Shown: in pieces, positions 1-9,348 of the stretch
Layout of the letters: each line of letters opens with the position of its first letter
How positions within the stretch are numbered: the first letter of the stretch is position 1
Source: Opitutaceae bacterium
GTDB lineage: Bacteria; Verrucomicrobiota; Verrucomicrobiia; Opitutales; Opitutaceae
Assembly (NCBI GenBank): GCA_016715765.1
Contig: JADJZJ010000019.1
Coordinates: forward strand, 23,303 to 87,302
DNA: 64,000 nucleotides
Reading direction: 5' to 3'
Program-made: the position numbers and the translations under genes
The notes under the pieces: model-generated
The model's database searches: none
What the model was told of the DNA's origin: nothing
What the model saw: the letters and a program-made list of their open reading frames with translations, nothing else

Positions 1-108
1 GGCCCCGGCGCCGCCACCGCCGGCCGGGTGGCCTGGGCCACCGCTTCGGCGGAACCCGCCCCGGCCGGATTCACCCGCGAACGGGTGCTGGGGGACTGGC
101 AGCCATGA
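1..108 (+). CDS. 3' end of an upstream coding sequence (partial)
   Basis: Frame 1 is open from the window edge to a TGA at 106-108. The last residues read ERVLGDWQP. The composition matches the genes downstream, and the stop overlaps the ATG of the next gene in an ATGA arrangement, which suggests translational coupling in one operon. Too little protein is present to assign a family. Given the neighbours, another pectin-degrading enzyme is plausible, but this is inference. Confidence 0.55.
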   Translation, partial: GPGAATAGRVAWATASAEPAPAGFTRERVLGDWQP

Positions 109-2789
109 AACGCTTCGCGTCGCAGATCGCAGTTGGGAGATCGCAGATCGAAAAAGGCTTTTCTTCCGTGCCTTCCGCTCTTCCGTGTTTCCGCGATGAA
201 AATCCGAGGGGAAAATCGGTCTTCATCCGCTCTTTCCACCTGCTCTGCGCTCTCTGCTTCCTCCTGTTAAGTCTTCCGGTCCTCGCCGCGCCCGCGATCC
301 CGCCGAAATACGACGGCGCCACGCCCCTCGAGTGGTCCGCGCGGCTCGCGCAGTCCGAGATGACCCGCCGGGGCGGCACGCTCTTCAAGGACGGCGCGCC
401 GCGCGCACGCTGGGACTACACCACCGGACTGTTTGCCCACGCGCTCCTGCAGACCAGCGCCCGCACCGGCGATGCGGCCATGACCGATTACGCCGCGCGC
501 CTCGTCATCTCCTTCATTGACGCCGACGGCGCCATCGCGACCTACCGGCAGGAGGAATTCAACATCGACATGGTCACCCCCGGCCGCGCGCTGCTGCAGT
601 GCTACGAGCGCGACCCGCGGCCCGAGTGGAAGACGGCGCTCGCTCATCTGCGCCAGCAGCTCACCCAACAGCCGCGCACCAGCGAGGGCGGCTTCTGGCA
701 CAAGCTGCGCTATCCGCACCAGATGTGGCTCGACGGACTCTACATGGGGTCGCCGTTCCTCGCGCACTACGGCCGGGTCTTCAACGAACCCGCGGCCTTC
801 GATGAGGTCGCGCGACAGATCCTGCTGGTGGACCGGCATACCTTCGATCCGGCGTCCGGCCTGCATCGCCATGCCTGGGACGAGAAACGCGAGCAGGTCT
901 GGGCCGACCAGGCCACCGGCCGCTCGCCGCACGCCTGGGGCCGCGCCCTCGGCTGGTACGCGATGGCCCTCGTGGATTGCCTGGACGACCTGCCGCCGAC
1001 GCATCCCGACGTGGAGGCGATCAACGCGGTCCTGCACCGCGTGGCGGACGGCATCGTGCGCTATCAGGATCCCGCCAGCGGCCTGTGGTGGCAGGTCGTG
1101 GACCAGGGCGGACGCGAGGGCAACTACCTCGAGTCCTCCGCCTCCAGCATGTTCGTGTACGCCCTCGCGAAGGGCATCAACCGCGGCTACCTCGCCCGCG
1201 ACCGCTACCTCCCCGCCACCATCAAGGGCTACGCCGGCCTGGTCCGCGATTGCCTGCGCACCGACGCCACCGGCGCGGTCAGCCTCACCCGCGTCTGCGA
1301 AGTCGCCGGCCTCGGCTACACGAATGCCAAGGGCCGGGTCCGCGACGGTTCCTACGAGTATTACCTCAGCGAGCCCGTGGTGGAAAATGATCTCAAGGGC
1401 GTCGGCCCCTTCATTCTCGCGGGCCTGGAAGTGCAGCAGTTGAACCGGGTCCGCATGGCGCCGGTCGCGGTCCGCGGCTGGGGCGACTACGAACGGCTGC
1501 GCGCCCGCATCGTCGCGCCGGAATTTCCCGCGCGGGACTTTCTGATCACGGCCCATGGCGCGCAACCCGGAGCCGACTGCACCGCGGCCATCCAGGCCGC
1601 CATCGCCGCCTGTCACGCCGCCGGCGGCGGGCGCGTGGTCGTGCCCCCCGGCGAGTGGCTCACCGGCGCCCTCCGGCTCCGGAGCAACGTCAACCTGCAC
1701 GTGGTGGCGGGAGCCACGCTCCGCTGGATCTTCGATCCCGCCAGGTACCCCGTCGTCTTCACGCGCTGGGAGGGCGTCGAGTGCATGAACTACTCGCCGT
1801 TCATCTATGCCTTCGAGCAGGAGAACATCGCCGTCACCGGCGCGGGCACGCTCGACGGCGGGGCGGATTGGGACACGTGGTGGGCCTGGAACAACAAGAA
1901 GCAGGCGCCCGTGAAGCAGAAGGCCGCCCGCGACGCCCTCATCGCCATGGGCGAGGCCGGCGTGCCCGTGGGGCAGCGCGTTTTCGGCCCCGGCCATTTT
2001 CTGCGGCCCAACTTCATCCAGCCCTACCGGTGCAAGAACATCCTCATCGAGGGCGTCACCATCGTGCGTTCCCCGATGTGGGAGATCCACCCCGTGCTCT
2101 CGCAGAACGTCACCGTGCGCGGGGTGAAGATTGATTCGCACGGGCCGAACAACGACGGCTGCAATCCCGAATCCTGCCGCGACGTGCTGATCGAGGACAC
2201 GGTCTTCGACACCGGCGACGACTGCATCGCCATCAAGTCCGGCCGCAACCAGGACGGCCGCCGCCTCGCGACCCCCACGGAAAACGTGATCATCCGCGGC
2301 TGCACCATGAAGGACGGCCACGGCGGCGTGGTGCTCGGCAGCGAGTGCTCCGGCGACATCCGCAATGTCTTCGTCGAGGACTGCACGATGGACAGCCCCA
2401 ACCTCGACCGCGCCCTCCGCTTCAAGTCCAACGCCGTCCGCGGCGGCGTGCTCGAAAACGTCTTCATGCGCGACGTCCGCATCGGCCGGGTGGGGGAGGC
2501 CGTCGTCACGATCGACCTGCTTTACGAGGAGGGCGCGCAGGGCGCCTTCCCGCCGGTCGTGCGCAACGTGCAGCTGGAACGGGTCACCAGCACCGCCAGT
2601 CCGCGCGTGCTGTTCATCCGCGGTTTTGCCGGTGCGACCATTGATGGCATCCGGATCAGCGACAGTGCGTTCAACGACGTCAGTGCCGCGGATGTCGTGA
2701 TCGGGGCGGGTCGCATCAGTTTCGAAAACGTCCGCCTCGGCCCCGCCGGCGAGATCCGCAGCCTCAACACCATCTCCCCGCCCAAGTAA
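105..2789 (+). CDS. GH105-GH28 fusion: unsaturated rhamnogalacturonyl hydrolase plus polygalacturonase
   Basis: This is a predicted exported two-domain pectinase of 894 residues. A hydrophobic export segment (LLCALCFLLLSLPVLAA) lies near residues 48-64. Residues ~70-460 form a GH105 alpha/alpha-barrel with MWLDGLYMGSPF (candidate catalytic Asp210), WGRALGWYAMALVD and NYLESSASSMF. Residues ~480-890 form a GH28 beta-helix with NNDGCNP (Asp684), GDDC (Asp705/Asp706) and GHGGVVLG (His739), the usual GH28 active-site set. GH28 would cut galacturonan, and GH105 would remove the unsaturated uronic acid that lyases leave. The ATG at 105 overlaps the previous stop, but the first ~45 codons read like spacer DNA and the export signal starts late, so a downstream GTG (168) or another start is possible. 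The hexuronate importer gene follows. Confidence 0.9.
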   Translation: MKRFASQIAVGRSQIEKGFSSVPSALPCFRDENPRGKSVFIRSFHLLCALCFLLLSLPVLAAPAIPPKYDGATPLEWSARLAQSEMTRRGGTLFKDGAPRARWDYTTGLFAHALLQTSARTGDAAMTDYAARLVISFIDADGAIATYRQEEFNIDMVTPGRALLQCYERDPRPEWKTALAHLRQQLTQQPRTSEGGFWHKLRYPHQMWLDGLYMGSPFLAHYGRVFNEPAAFDEVARQILLVDRHTFDPASGLHRHAWDEKREQVWADQATGRSPHAWGRALGWYAMALVDCLDDLPPTHPDVEAINAVLHRVADGIVRYQDPASGLWWQVVDQGGREGNYLESSASSMFVYALAKGINRGYLARDRYLPATIKGYAGLVRDCLRTDATGAVSLTRVCEVAGLGYTNAKGRVRDGSYEYYLSEPVVENDLKGVGPFILAGLEVQQLNRVRMAPVAVRGWGDYERLRARIVAPEFPARDFLITAHGAQPGADCTAAIQAAIAACHAAGGGRVVVPPGEWLTGALRLRSNVNLHVVAGATLRWIFDPARYPVVFTRWEGVECMNYSPFIYAFEQENIAVTGAGTLDGGADWDTWWAWNNKKQAPVKQKAARDALIAMGEAGVPVGQRVFGPGHFLRPNFIQPYRCKNILIEGVTIVRSPMWEIHPVLSQNVTVRGVKIDSHGPNNDGCNPESCRDVLIEDTVFDTGDDCIAIKSGRNQDGRRLATPTENVIIRGCTMKDGHGGVVLGSECSGDIRNVFVEDCTMDSPNLDRALRFKSNAVRGGVLENVFMRDVRIGRVGEAVVTIDLLYEEGAQGAFPPVVRNVQLERVTSTASPRVLFIRGFAGATIDGIRISDSAFNDVSAADVVIGAGRISFENVRLGPAGEIRSLNTISPPK

Positions 2790-2805
2790 GCGTCTTTATT
2801 TCCCA

Positions 2806-2928
2806 CTTAACCAAGGTAGGGCCCGGCCTCCGGACGGGCCGCGTTCGACTTTCGCACGCCCAACCGCCCGTCCGGCCTGCCCTCCATAGGCTAGGCGACG
2901 GGGGGAGGCCGGGCGCTACCCACAGCAG
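2806..2928. repeat. imperfect palindromic spacer element
   Basis: A left arm, GGTAGGGCCCGGCCTCC, is answered by a right arm, GGAGGCCGGGCGCTACC, with a smaller GGACGGGC/GCCCGTCC pair between them. It fills the gap between the pectinase and the MFS gene and could fold in the transcript. It belongs to the 'TAGGGC...GCCCTAC' class of spacer palindromes seen several times in this window. Confidence 0.6.
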
Positions 2929-2946
2929 ATTCCCCGCTTTCTCCCC

Positions 2947-4281
2947 ATGAGCAAAATCACCTCAATCACAAAGCAGATCGGCCGCTACCGCTGGCGCATC
3001 TGCGCCGTGCTCTTCCTGGCCACCACCATCAACTACATCGACCGGAATGTCTTCTCGTTCACGATGCTCGATACGACCTTCCGGCACCAGATGCTGGGGC
3101 TCCCGCTGGACCAGCCGTTGACCGAGGCCGACATGGCGGTCTTCCGCGAGAAGATGAGCTTCCTGGATTCGATTTTCAAATACGCCTACGCGTTCGGATT
3201 CCTGCTGGCCGGCTACATGATCGACCGCATCGGCGTCCGGCGCGGCTATGCCACCAGCATCACCGGCTGGAGCTTCGCCGCCATCGGCCACGGCCTCGTC
3301 CATTCGGTGCCCGGCATGGCCTGGGCCCGCGGCCTGCTGGGCGTGGGTGAGGCGGGCAACTTTCCCGCCGCGATCAAGACGGTCTCGGAGTGGTTCCCGA
3401 AGAAGGAGCGCAGTTTCGCCACCGGCATCTTCAATGCCGGCGCCAACGTCGGCATCATTCTCACCGCCCTTTTTGTGCCGCTCATCATCGCCCAGTGGGG
3501 CTGGCGGGCCAGTTTCATCGTGACGGGCGCCATCGGCATCCTCGTGCTCTTCTGGTGGCTGGCGGTTTACCGGAAGCCCGCCGAACATCCCAAGCTCTCC
3601 GCCGCCGAGCTGGCCTACATCCAGCAGGACGGATCGCCCGACACCGAGAAGCCGGTCAAGTGGCGCGAACTCGTGAAGTACCGCGCCACCTGGGCCTTCG
3701 CGATTCCGAAGTTCATGACCGACGCCATCTGGTGGTTCTACCTGACCTGGCTGCCGACCTTCTTCAACAGCAACCCCGCCTTCCCGACCAAGCTCGACCT
3801 GAAGCAGGTGGGCATCCCGTTCCTCGTCATCTACCTGATCTCCGACTTCGGCAGCATCTTCTTCGGCTGGCTCGCGACCCGCTTCATCGGCTTGGGCTGG
3901 TCGGTCAACAAGGCGCGCAAGGTGACCATGCTCATCTGCGCGTGTTGCGTGGTGCCGATCGTCTTCGCGTCCATCACGAGCAACATCATCCTCGCCATCG
4001 CCCTGATCTCGCTGGCCACCGCCGCCCACCAGGGGTGGAGCGCCAACCTTTTCACCACGGTCTCCGACCAGTTTCCCCGCCGCGCGGTCGGCAGCGTGGT
4101 CGGCATCGGCGGCCTGATGGGCGGCCTCGGCGGCGCGCTGCTCGCGGCCAAGGTCGGCTTCATCATCAACACCGGCGGCTATGTCCCGCTCTTTGCCATC
4201 GCCGCCTCCGCCTACCTGCTCGCCCTCGTCATCATGCAGGTGCTTTCGCCCCGGCTCGCTACGGTCCAACTCGCGGAATGA
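2947..4281 (+). CDS. MFS transporter, anion:cation symporter family, hexuronate importer (ExuT-like)
   Basis: This 444-residue inner-membrane carrier has about twelve hydrophobic segments. The first segment carries the NYIDRNVFSF signature, and a later stretch reads LGVGEAGNFPAAIKTVSEWF, typical of the ACS family that includes ExuT and other hexuronate permeases. It probably imports galacturonate or short oligouronides with protons. Its position between a GH105-GH28 pectinase and a pectate lyase fusion supports the substrate. Its TGA overlaps the ATG of the next gene (ATGA at 4278-4281), which points to an operon. No clear Shine-Dalgarno sequence precedes the ATG. The exact sugar acid is inferred from context. 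Confidence 0.88.
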   Translation: MSKITSITKQIGRYRWRICAVLFLATTINYIDRNVFSFTMLDTTFRHQMLGLPLDQPLTEADMAVFREKMSFLDSIFKYAYAFGFLLAGYMIDRIGVRRGYATSITGWSFAAIGHGLVHSVPGMAWARGLLGVGEAGNFPAAIKTVSEWFPKKERSFATGIFNAGANVGIILTALFVPLIIAQWGWRASFIVTGAIGILVLFWWLAVYRKPAEHPKLSAAELAYIQQDGSPDTEKPVKWRELVKYRATWAFAIPKFMTDAIWWFYLTWLPTFFNSNPAFPTKLDLKQVGIPFLVIYLISDFGSIFFGWLATRFIGLGWSVNKARKVTMLICACCVVPIVFASITSNIILAIALISLATAAHQGWSANLFTTVSDQFPRRAVGSVVGIGGLMGGLGGALLAAKVGFIINTGGYVPLFAIAASAYLLALVIMQVLSPRLATVQLAE

Positions 4282-7200
4282 TCCGGGGCCTGCTGCTTCT
4301 CGCTGTCCTGCTGCCGTCCGCTGCGACCGGCGCGGTGCACTGGCAGGATGTCCTGAAGCAGCCGGCCGCCTGGTACGCCGGCGACGAGGCGCGCACCGTC
4401 GCCGACCATGTGCTGCTTTACCAGGACGCCTCCGGCGGCTGGCCGAAGAACCGCAACATGGCGCTCCCGCCCGCCGCCGAGGCCGCGGCGCGGAAACACG
4501 GCGTGCCCGACGACGAGACCCGGCCCACGATCGACAACGGCGCGACGCACACGCAGCTCCGGTTTCTCGCCCGGATCATCACCGCCGGACGCGGCACCCC
4601 GGCGGACCGCGCCGCCTTCGACCGCGGCCTCGACTACCTCTTCGCCGCGCAATACCCGCACGGCGGCTGGCCGCAGTTCTACCCGCTGCGTCCCGGCTAC
4701 TACACGCACATCACCTTCAACGATGACGCGATGGCGGGCGTGCTCGGGGTGCTGCACGACGTGGCCCGGGGTCGCCCGCCGTTTGCCTTCACCGCCCCGG
4801 CCCAACGCACCCGCGCCGCCGCCGCCGTGACCCGCGGCGTGGATTGCATCCTGCGCTGCCAAGTCGTGATCGACGGGAAGAAGACCGTCTGGTGCGCCCA
4901 GCACGATGAGACCACCTTTGCCCCGGCGGCCGCCCGCAAGTTCGAGCCGGCCACGCTGTCCGGCCTGGAGAGCGTCGGCCTCGTGCGCTTCCTCATGAGC
5001 GTCGAACCCACGGCCGGGGTGGTCGCCGCCGTCGAGGCCGCCATCGCCTGGTTCGGGGCCGTGCAGATCACCGGGCTCCGCTACGACCAGGTCCCCGACC
5101 CGAACCTGCCCAAGGGTTTTGACACCGCCGTCGCGCCCGATCCGGCCGCCCCGCCGCTGTGGGCGCGGTTTTACGAGCTGGGCACGAACCGCCCGGTCTT
5201 CACCGGCCGCGACGGCGTCGTCCGCTACCGCCTCGACGAGATCGAGGCCGAGCGACGCGGGGGCTATGCGTGGTACGTGACCGCGCCGGAAAAACTCCTG
5301 GCCAGGGATTATCCGGCTTGGCGCAAGTCCCTCGACGCCTTCACCGTCGCGAACGCCGAGCGGAAGATTCTCCCGCAACACCCGCAAATCCGCCGGCCGT
5401 CCGACGAATTGCCCGCGGGCGTAACCGCCCGCGAGGATCTCACCTACGCCCCGGGCCGGCAGCTCGACCTTTATCTGCCCGCCGGTCCGGGACCGCATCC
5501 GGTTGCGCTGATCGTGCATGGCGGCGGCTGGGATTCCGGTTCGCGCGCGATGGAAAGGCCCTTCGCACAACAACTCGCGGTCCGCGGTTTCGCCGCCGTG
5601 CCCGTGAGTTATCGCCTTGGCAAGGCCGGCCGCTTTCCGGCGGCGCTGCATGATCTGAAGGCCGCGGTGCGCTGGCTGCGCAGCCATGCGACCGAACACA
5701 ATCTCGACCCCACCCGCATCGCCGTCATTGGCATGTCGGCCGGCGGCCAGCTCGCCGCCCTGCTCGGTGCAACCAATGGACTTGCGGAGTTCGAGGGCGC
5801 CGAGGGCGAGCGCAGCGATTCCAGTAAGGTGCACGCCGTGGTGGATATTGACGGCCTCGCCGATTTCACCGGCGCCGATCTGGTGGCCCAGCAGGAAGCG
5901 ACGCCCAGTGCGCCCGTGCGGTTTCTTGGCGGGAAATTCAGTGAGCGTCCGGCCAACTGGCGCGCGGCCTCGGCGCTGACCCACGTCGGGCCGCACAGCG
6001 CGCCGACCCTGTTCATCAACAGTACGGTGACCGATCCCATTTTGCCCGGCCGCGGGGCCATGTGCGACCGCTTGCGCACCGCTGGCGTCGTGAGCGAAAT
6101 CGTGGTCATCCCGGACACCCCGCATACGTTCTGGCTGTTTCACCCGTGGTTCGAGCCGACGCTGGATGCCGCCGACCGGTTTTTGCGCGGGCGCTTCGGG
6201 ATGGAAAACAGGCTTGGCGACGCCACCGGGCAGCGCCCTCCTAGGCTTATGTCCGCTGCAGCCACCCCGTGGGTCGCCGATCTCGGCGACGGCCGTTACC
6301 GCAACCCGGTCATCCATGCCGACTACTCCGATCCGGACGTCGTGCGTGTCGGTGCGGATTACTGGATGACCGCGTCGAGTTTCGCTCACGTACCCGGGCT
6401 GCCGCTGCTGCATTCGCGCGACCTGGTGAACTGGACGCTCGCCGGCCACGCGCTGCCGCGGCTCGTGCCGGAGGAAGTCTTCCGCACGCCGCAGCACGGC
6501 AAGGGCGTCTGGGCTCCCGCCATTCGTCATCACGCCGGCAAATACTGGATCTATTATCCGGACCCGGATTTCGGCCTCTACGTCATCACCGCCACGGACC
6601 CTCATGGACCATGGAGCGCCCCGGTGCTCGTCAAGGGTGGCAAGGGGCTCATCGATCCGTGTCCGCTTTGGGAGGACAACGGACGCGTCTACCTCATCCA
6701 CGCGTGGGCCAAGAGCCGCGCCGGCATCAACAACGTGCTGACCCTCCTGCGGCTCAGCGCCGACGGCACGCGCGTCGAGGAGGATTGCGGCATCATCATC
6801 GACGGCGACAAGGTCCCCGGCTGCTCGACTCTTGAGGGTCCGAAGTTTTATCAGCGCAACGGCTGGTACTACGTCTTTGCCCCGGCCGGCGGCGTCGCCA
6901 CCGGCTGGCAGTCGGTCTTCCGCACCCGCGACATCCGCGGACCCTACGAGCACCGCATCGTCCTCGCGCAAGGCGGCTCGCCGATCAACGGACCGCATCA
7001 AGGTGCGCTCGTGGATACACCGGCGGGTGATTGGTGGTTTCTGCATTTTCAGGACAAGGCCGCCTACGGTCGCATCGTCCACCTGCAACCCGTGTTATGG
7101 CACGACGACTGGCCGCTCATGGGCACCGGTGTCACCACCGGGGCGGAAACCGGTGAGCCGGTGCTCGTGCACCAAAAACCCGCCGCCGGACCGTTGGCCG

Positions 7201-7454
7201 TACCCGCCACCACCGATGAGTTCGATGCGCCAGAGCTCGCCCCCCAATGGCAGTGGCAGGCCAATCCCGCCGCGGACTGGCTATCCCTCACCGCCCGTCC
7301 CGGCTGGCTGCGGCTTTTCAACAACCGGAGCCCGCGCCCGGCAACCTCTACGATGCGCCCTACCTGCTCCTGCAGAAATTCCCGGCCCCGGAGTTTTCCG
7401 TCACCACCAAGCTGGAGTTCACGCCCAAGTCCGAAGGCGACAGCGCGGGGCTGA
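4278..7454 (+). CDS. PL10 pectate lyase - alpha/beta esterase - GH43 fusion, frameshifted near 7320
   Basis: Three catalytic modules lie in one frame. After a signal peptide (residues 1-~18) comes a PL10 pectate lyase with TIDNGATHTQLRFLA and HITFNDDAMAGVL (Asp149/Asp150). Residues ~400-640 form an alpha/beta hydrolase with HGGGW (His414), GMSAGGQ (Ser487) and TPHTFW (His616), probably a pectin acetyl or methyl esterase. Residues ~670-1010 form a GH43 five-bladed propeller with HADYSDPDVVR (Asp685) and LEGPKFYQ (Glu853). The frame is lost around 7316-7330, where one base seems to be missing, and the last ~40 codons to the stop at 7454 are out of frame. The GH43 C-terminal domain continues in another frame. 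The GH43 part could originally have been a separate gene starting at the ATG at 6249. All activities fit pectin side-chain and backbone degradation. Confidence 0.82.
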   Translation: MIRGLLLLAVLLPSAATGAVHWQDVLKQPAAWYAGDEARTVADHVLLYQDASGGWPKNRNMALPPAAEAAARKHGVPDDETRPTIDNGATHTQLRFLARIITAGRGTPADRAAFDRGLDYLFAAQYPHGGWPQFYPLRPGYYTHITFNDDAMAGVLGVLHDVARGRPPFAFTAPAQRTRAAAAVTRGVDCILRCQVVIDGKKTVWCAQHDETTFAPAAARKFEPATLSGLESVGLVRFLMSVEPTAGVVAAVEAAIAWFGAVQITGLRYDQVPDPNLPKGFDTAVAPDPAAPPLWARFYELGTNRPVFTGRDGVVRYRLDEIEAERRGGYAWYVTAPEKLLARDYPAWRKSLDAFTVANAERKILPQHPQIRRPSDELPAGVTAREDLTYAPGRQLDLYLPAGPGPHPVALIVHGGGWDSGSRAMERPFAQQLAVRGFAAVPVSYRLGKAGRFPAALHDLKAAVRWLRSHATEHNLDPTRIAVIGMSAGGQLAALLGATNGLAEFEGAEGERSDSSKVHAVVDIDGLADFTGADLVAQQEATPSAPVRFLGGKFSERPANWRAASALTHVGPHSAPTLFINSTVTDPILPGRGAMCDRLRTAGVVSEIVVIPDTPHTFWLFHPWFEPTLDAADRFLRGRFGMENRLGDATGQRPPRLMSAAATPWVADLGDGRYRNPVIHADYSDPDVVRVGADYWMTASSFAHVPGLPLLHSRDLVNWTLAGHALPRLVPEEVFRTPQHGKGVWAPAIRHHAGKYWIYYPDPDFGLYVITATDPHGPWSAPVLVKGGKGLIDPCPLWEDNGRVYLIHAWAKSRAGINNVLTLLRLSADGTRVEEDCGIIIDGDKVPGCSTLEGPKFYQRNGWYYVFAPAGGVATGWQSVFRTRDIRGPYEHRIVLAQGGSPINGPHQGALVDTPAGDWWFLHFQDKAAYGRIVHLQPVLWHDDWPLMGTGVTTGAETGEPVLVHQKPAAGPLAVPATTDEFDAPELAPQWQWQANPAADWLSLTARPGWLRLFNNRSPRPATSTMRPTCSCRNSRPRSFPSPPSWSSRPSPKATARG

Positions 7455-7981
7455 TGGTCTTCGGCTACGACTATGCCTGGATCGGTCTGGTATTGAAACA
7501 GGGAGCGCTGGCGCTGGTGCAATTCACCTGCCGTGAAGCGGCCAAGGGCGCACCACAGGAAGGCGTGGTCATCCAACCCCGCCACTCCGGCGGTCCCGTC
7601 TGGCTCCGGGTCACCGTGAGCGAGGGCGGTCAATGCCGCTTCGCCTCCAGTTCCAATGGTGAGAACTTCACTGCCGCGGGCGGGATCTTCACCGCCACCG
7701 CCGGCCGCTGGGTCGGCGCCAAGGTCGGCCTCTTCGCTGCCGGTGCGACCGGCGCGCACGCCGATTTCGACTGGATCCGGTTTGCGCCACTTCGGGGGCC
7801 CGGCCGGGCCGCAAAAGGAACAACAAAACCCCTCGGTGACCCTCGCCGTCTCACGGGCAAAACAACGCCCGGGGCCGGGGCGGCGCCCGGCGCCCACAAA
7901 AAAGTGGCGCCCCGAAAAACACACCCAAGGTGGGCGGCGGAGCCGGGGCAGGCGGGCGGGACCAGAAGCCGCCGGCCATGA
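7325..7981 (+). pseudogene. C-terminal beta-sandwich of the GH43 enzyme, displaced by frameshift
   Basis: This frame, open from about 7247, continues the GH43 protein after the lost base. It begins to make sense at EPAPGNLYDAPYLLLQKFPA and runs through FGYDYAWIGLVLKQG to ADFDWIRF near 7790, the usual end of a GH43 C-terminal concanavalin-like domain. Beyond that point the translation is low-complexity (Gly/Pro/Arg-rich) and enters the poor-quality block, so the true stop is not visible. Restoring one base near 7320 would join it to the 4278 ORF as a single protein of about 1,170 residues. Confidence 0.75.
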
Positions 7982-9090
7982 CGCAGAAGAGGAGGCTGGA
8001 AGCGCGGGGGCACCAACGCCAGGCCGGGGACGGCCCCCAGTCTGGCGGGGCGAGCGCGGGGGGTCAGCGCGGAGGGGACCGAGGGGGGCAGCCCCCCACG
8101 AAGCGGGGGAGGAGGAGCGGAGGGCCCCCGAGCCTCGAGGCTCGCGGCCCAAGGCGGGGGCACCCTATCAAAAACCCCAGGACGAAGAGGCGGTAGCGAG
8201 GGAAAGGGAGAGCAGCCTTTCCCGCAAAAAAAAGACGGGCCGTCGGGCCGGGGACCGGACCGGAAAAACGGCCGCGGCCACGTCCTAGGGCCGGGAGCGG
8301 GCAGTGACGGCCGAGGGCGGCGGGCGGCGGCAAGGGGCAAAGACCAGCGCGCGGACGCGGCCTTGGCCGAGGCCGGCGCGGGAAAGGCCACCCCACCCAG
8401 CCACGGGAGGCCGGCCGGGAGGGACGAAAACACACCCCCCGCCAGGAGCCCCGAGGAAGAAAAAAGGGGGGGACAGCGGGAAACCGGCGGAACCCCGGCT
8501 GGGGGCGGGCCGGACCGGTCGAAAGTGTGAGGTTAAGCCAGCCGGAGGGGGGGGGGAGGGGTGCGTGGGGTGGCGGGCGGGGCGGTGGGCGTGGCCAACT
8601 ACTTCCCGGGGGAGGGGGGGCGCCTGGGGAGCGGGGCGCGGGGGCGGGACCCGGGGACAGAGCGGGGGGCTCTGCCGGTTGGTGGGCGGGGGGGGGGGGC
8701 CGGTCTGGAGATGGGACGGCCCCGCCCCCCGCCCCCCCTTTCCCCCGGGGGGGGGGGGTTGGGGGGGGGGGGGGGGGTTGGTCGGTACCCGGGGGCGAGC
8801 ACCCCCCCCTCGCGGGGGGGGGGGGGGGGGTTGTCCCCCCTCCGGGGGGGGGGGGGGGGGCCGGGGCCCCGGCGGCCGGCGGCCGGGGCCCGTTGTTTGG
8901 TGCCCCCCCCCCCCCCCCGGGGGGAGGGGGGGGGGGGTTTTTTCCTTCCTGGCGCCCCCCGGGGGGGGGGGGGGGGGGGGGCGCCCCCCCCGGGGCCCCG
9001 GGGCCCCGGGGGGGGGGGGGCGGGGGCCACTGCCACTTTCCGCCGGAGCCCCCGCGGAGCCGCCAACAAGGTGGGGGCCCCGTGAATTTT
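7800..9090. other. poly-G/poly-C block with no credible gene; probable sequence artefact
   Basis: From about 7800 the sequence becomes steadily more purine/GC skewed, and from about 8540 to 9020 it is dominated by runs of ten or more G or C. Long open frames exist on both strands only because stop codons are rare in such sequence, and their translations are Gly/Pro/Arg repeats with no domain. This looks like a stretch where base calling or consensus failed at a strong secondary structure or contig join. I see no gene here. Confidence 0.7.
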
Positions 9091-9091
9091 G

Positions 9092-9200
9092 CCTTCAAAG
9101 AACACAAGGTTTCCGTCTGCTGGGCGGAAATCTCCCGCGCCCTTATATGGGCCTCGCACGCTTCATCCGCATAGGGGGGATTTGTGCTCTATGTGGTTAA
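9092..9200. repeat. degenerate 'CACAAAGAACACAAAGG' palindromic element (family B)
   Basis: The left arm reads CAAAGAACACAAGG and the right arm ends TTTGTGCTCTATGTGGTTAA, with ATAGG-like sequence between. These match the cleaner copies at 11599-11708, 39137-39240 and 53172-53310, but with several substitutions. Some may be base-calling errors next to the poly-G block. From 9201 to 9348 I see no feature. Confidence 0.55.
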
Positions 9201-9348
9201 TCCGATTCCTCGCGGCTTAAGCAGATATCCGCGTATTCTGCGGGAAAGAATTCGCCCAGGCTCCGGCGGACACGGCAATCCACGCTTGTTGCACAAAGGC
9301 GGTATTTTGACTTTTGCGAACCAGTGCCGGCTGAAGCGCGGCCCTACG

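Noticed and set aside
267..2321. 684-codon frame antisense to the GH105-GH28 gene
   Set aside because: It is the mirror of a high-GC coding region. The plus-strand protein has clear catalytic motifs, and the antisense protein has none.
4212..7088. 958-codon frame antisense to the PL10-esterase-GH43 gene
   Set aside because: No domain is recognisable, whereas three catalytic modules read on the plus strand.
8304..9200. Long open frames on both strands through the poly-G region
   Set aside because: Translations are Gly/Pro/Arg runs with no domain, caused by lack of AT-rich stop codons in extreme GC sequence; overlapping frames are open on both strands equally.
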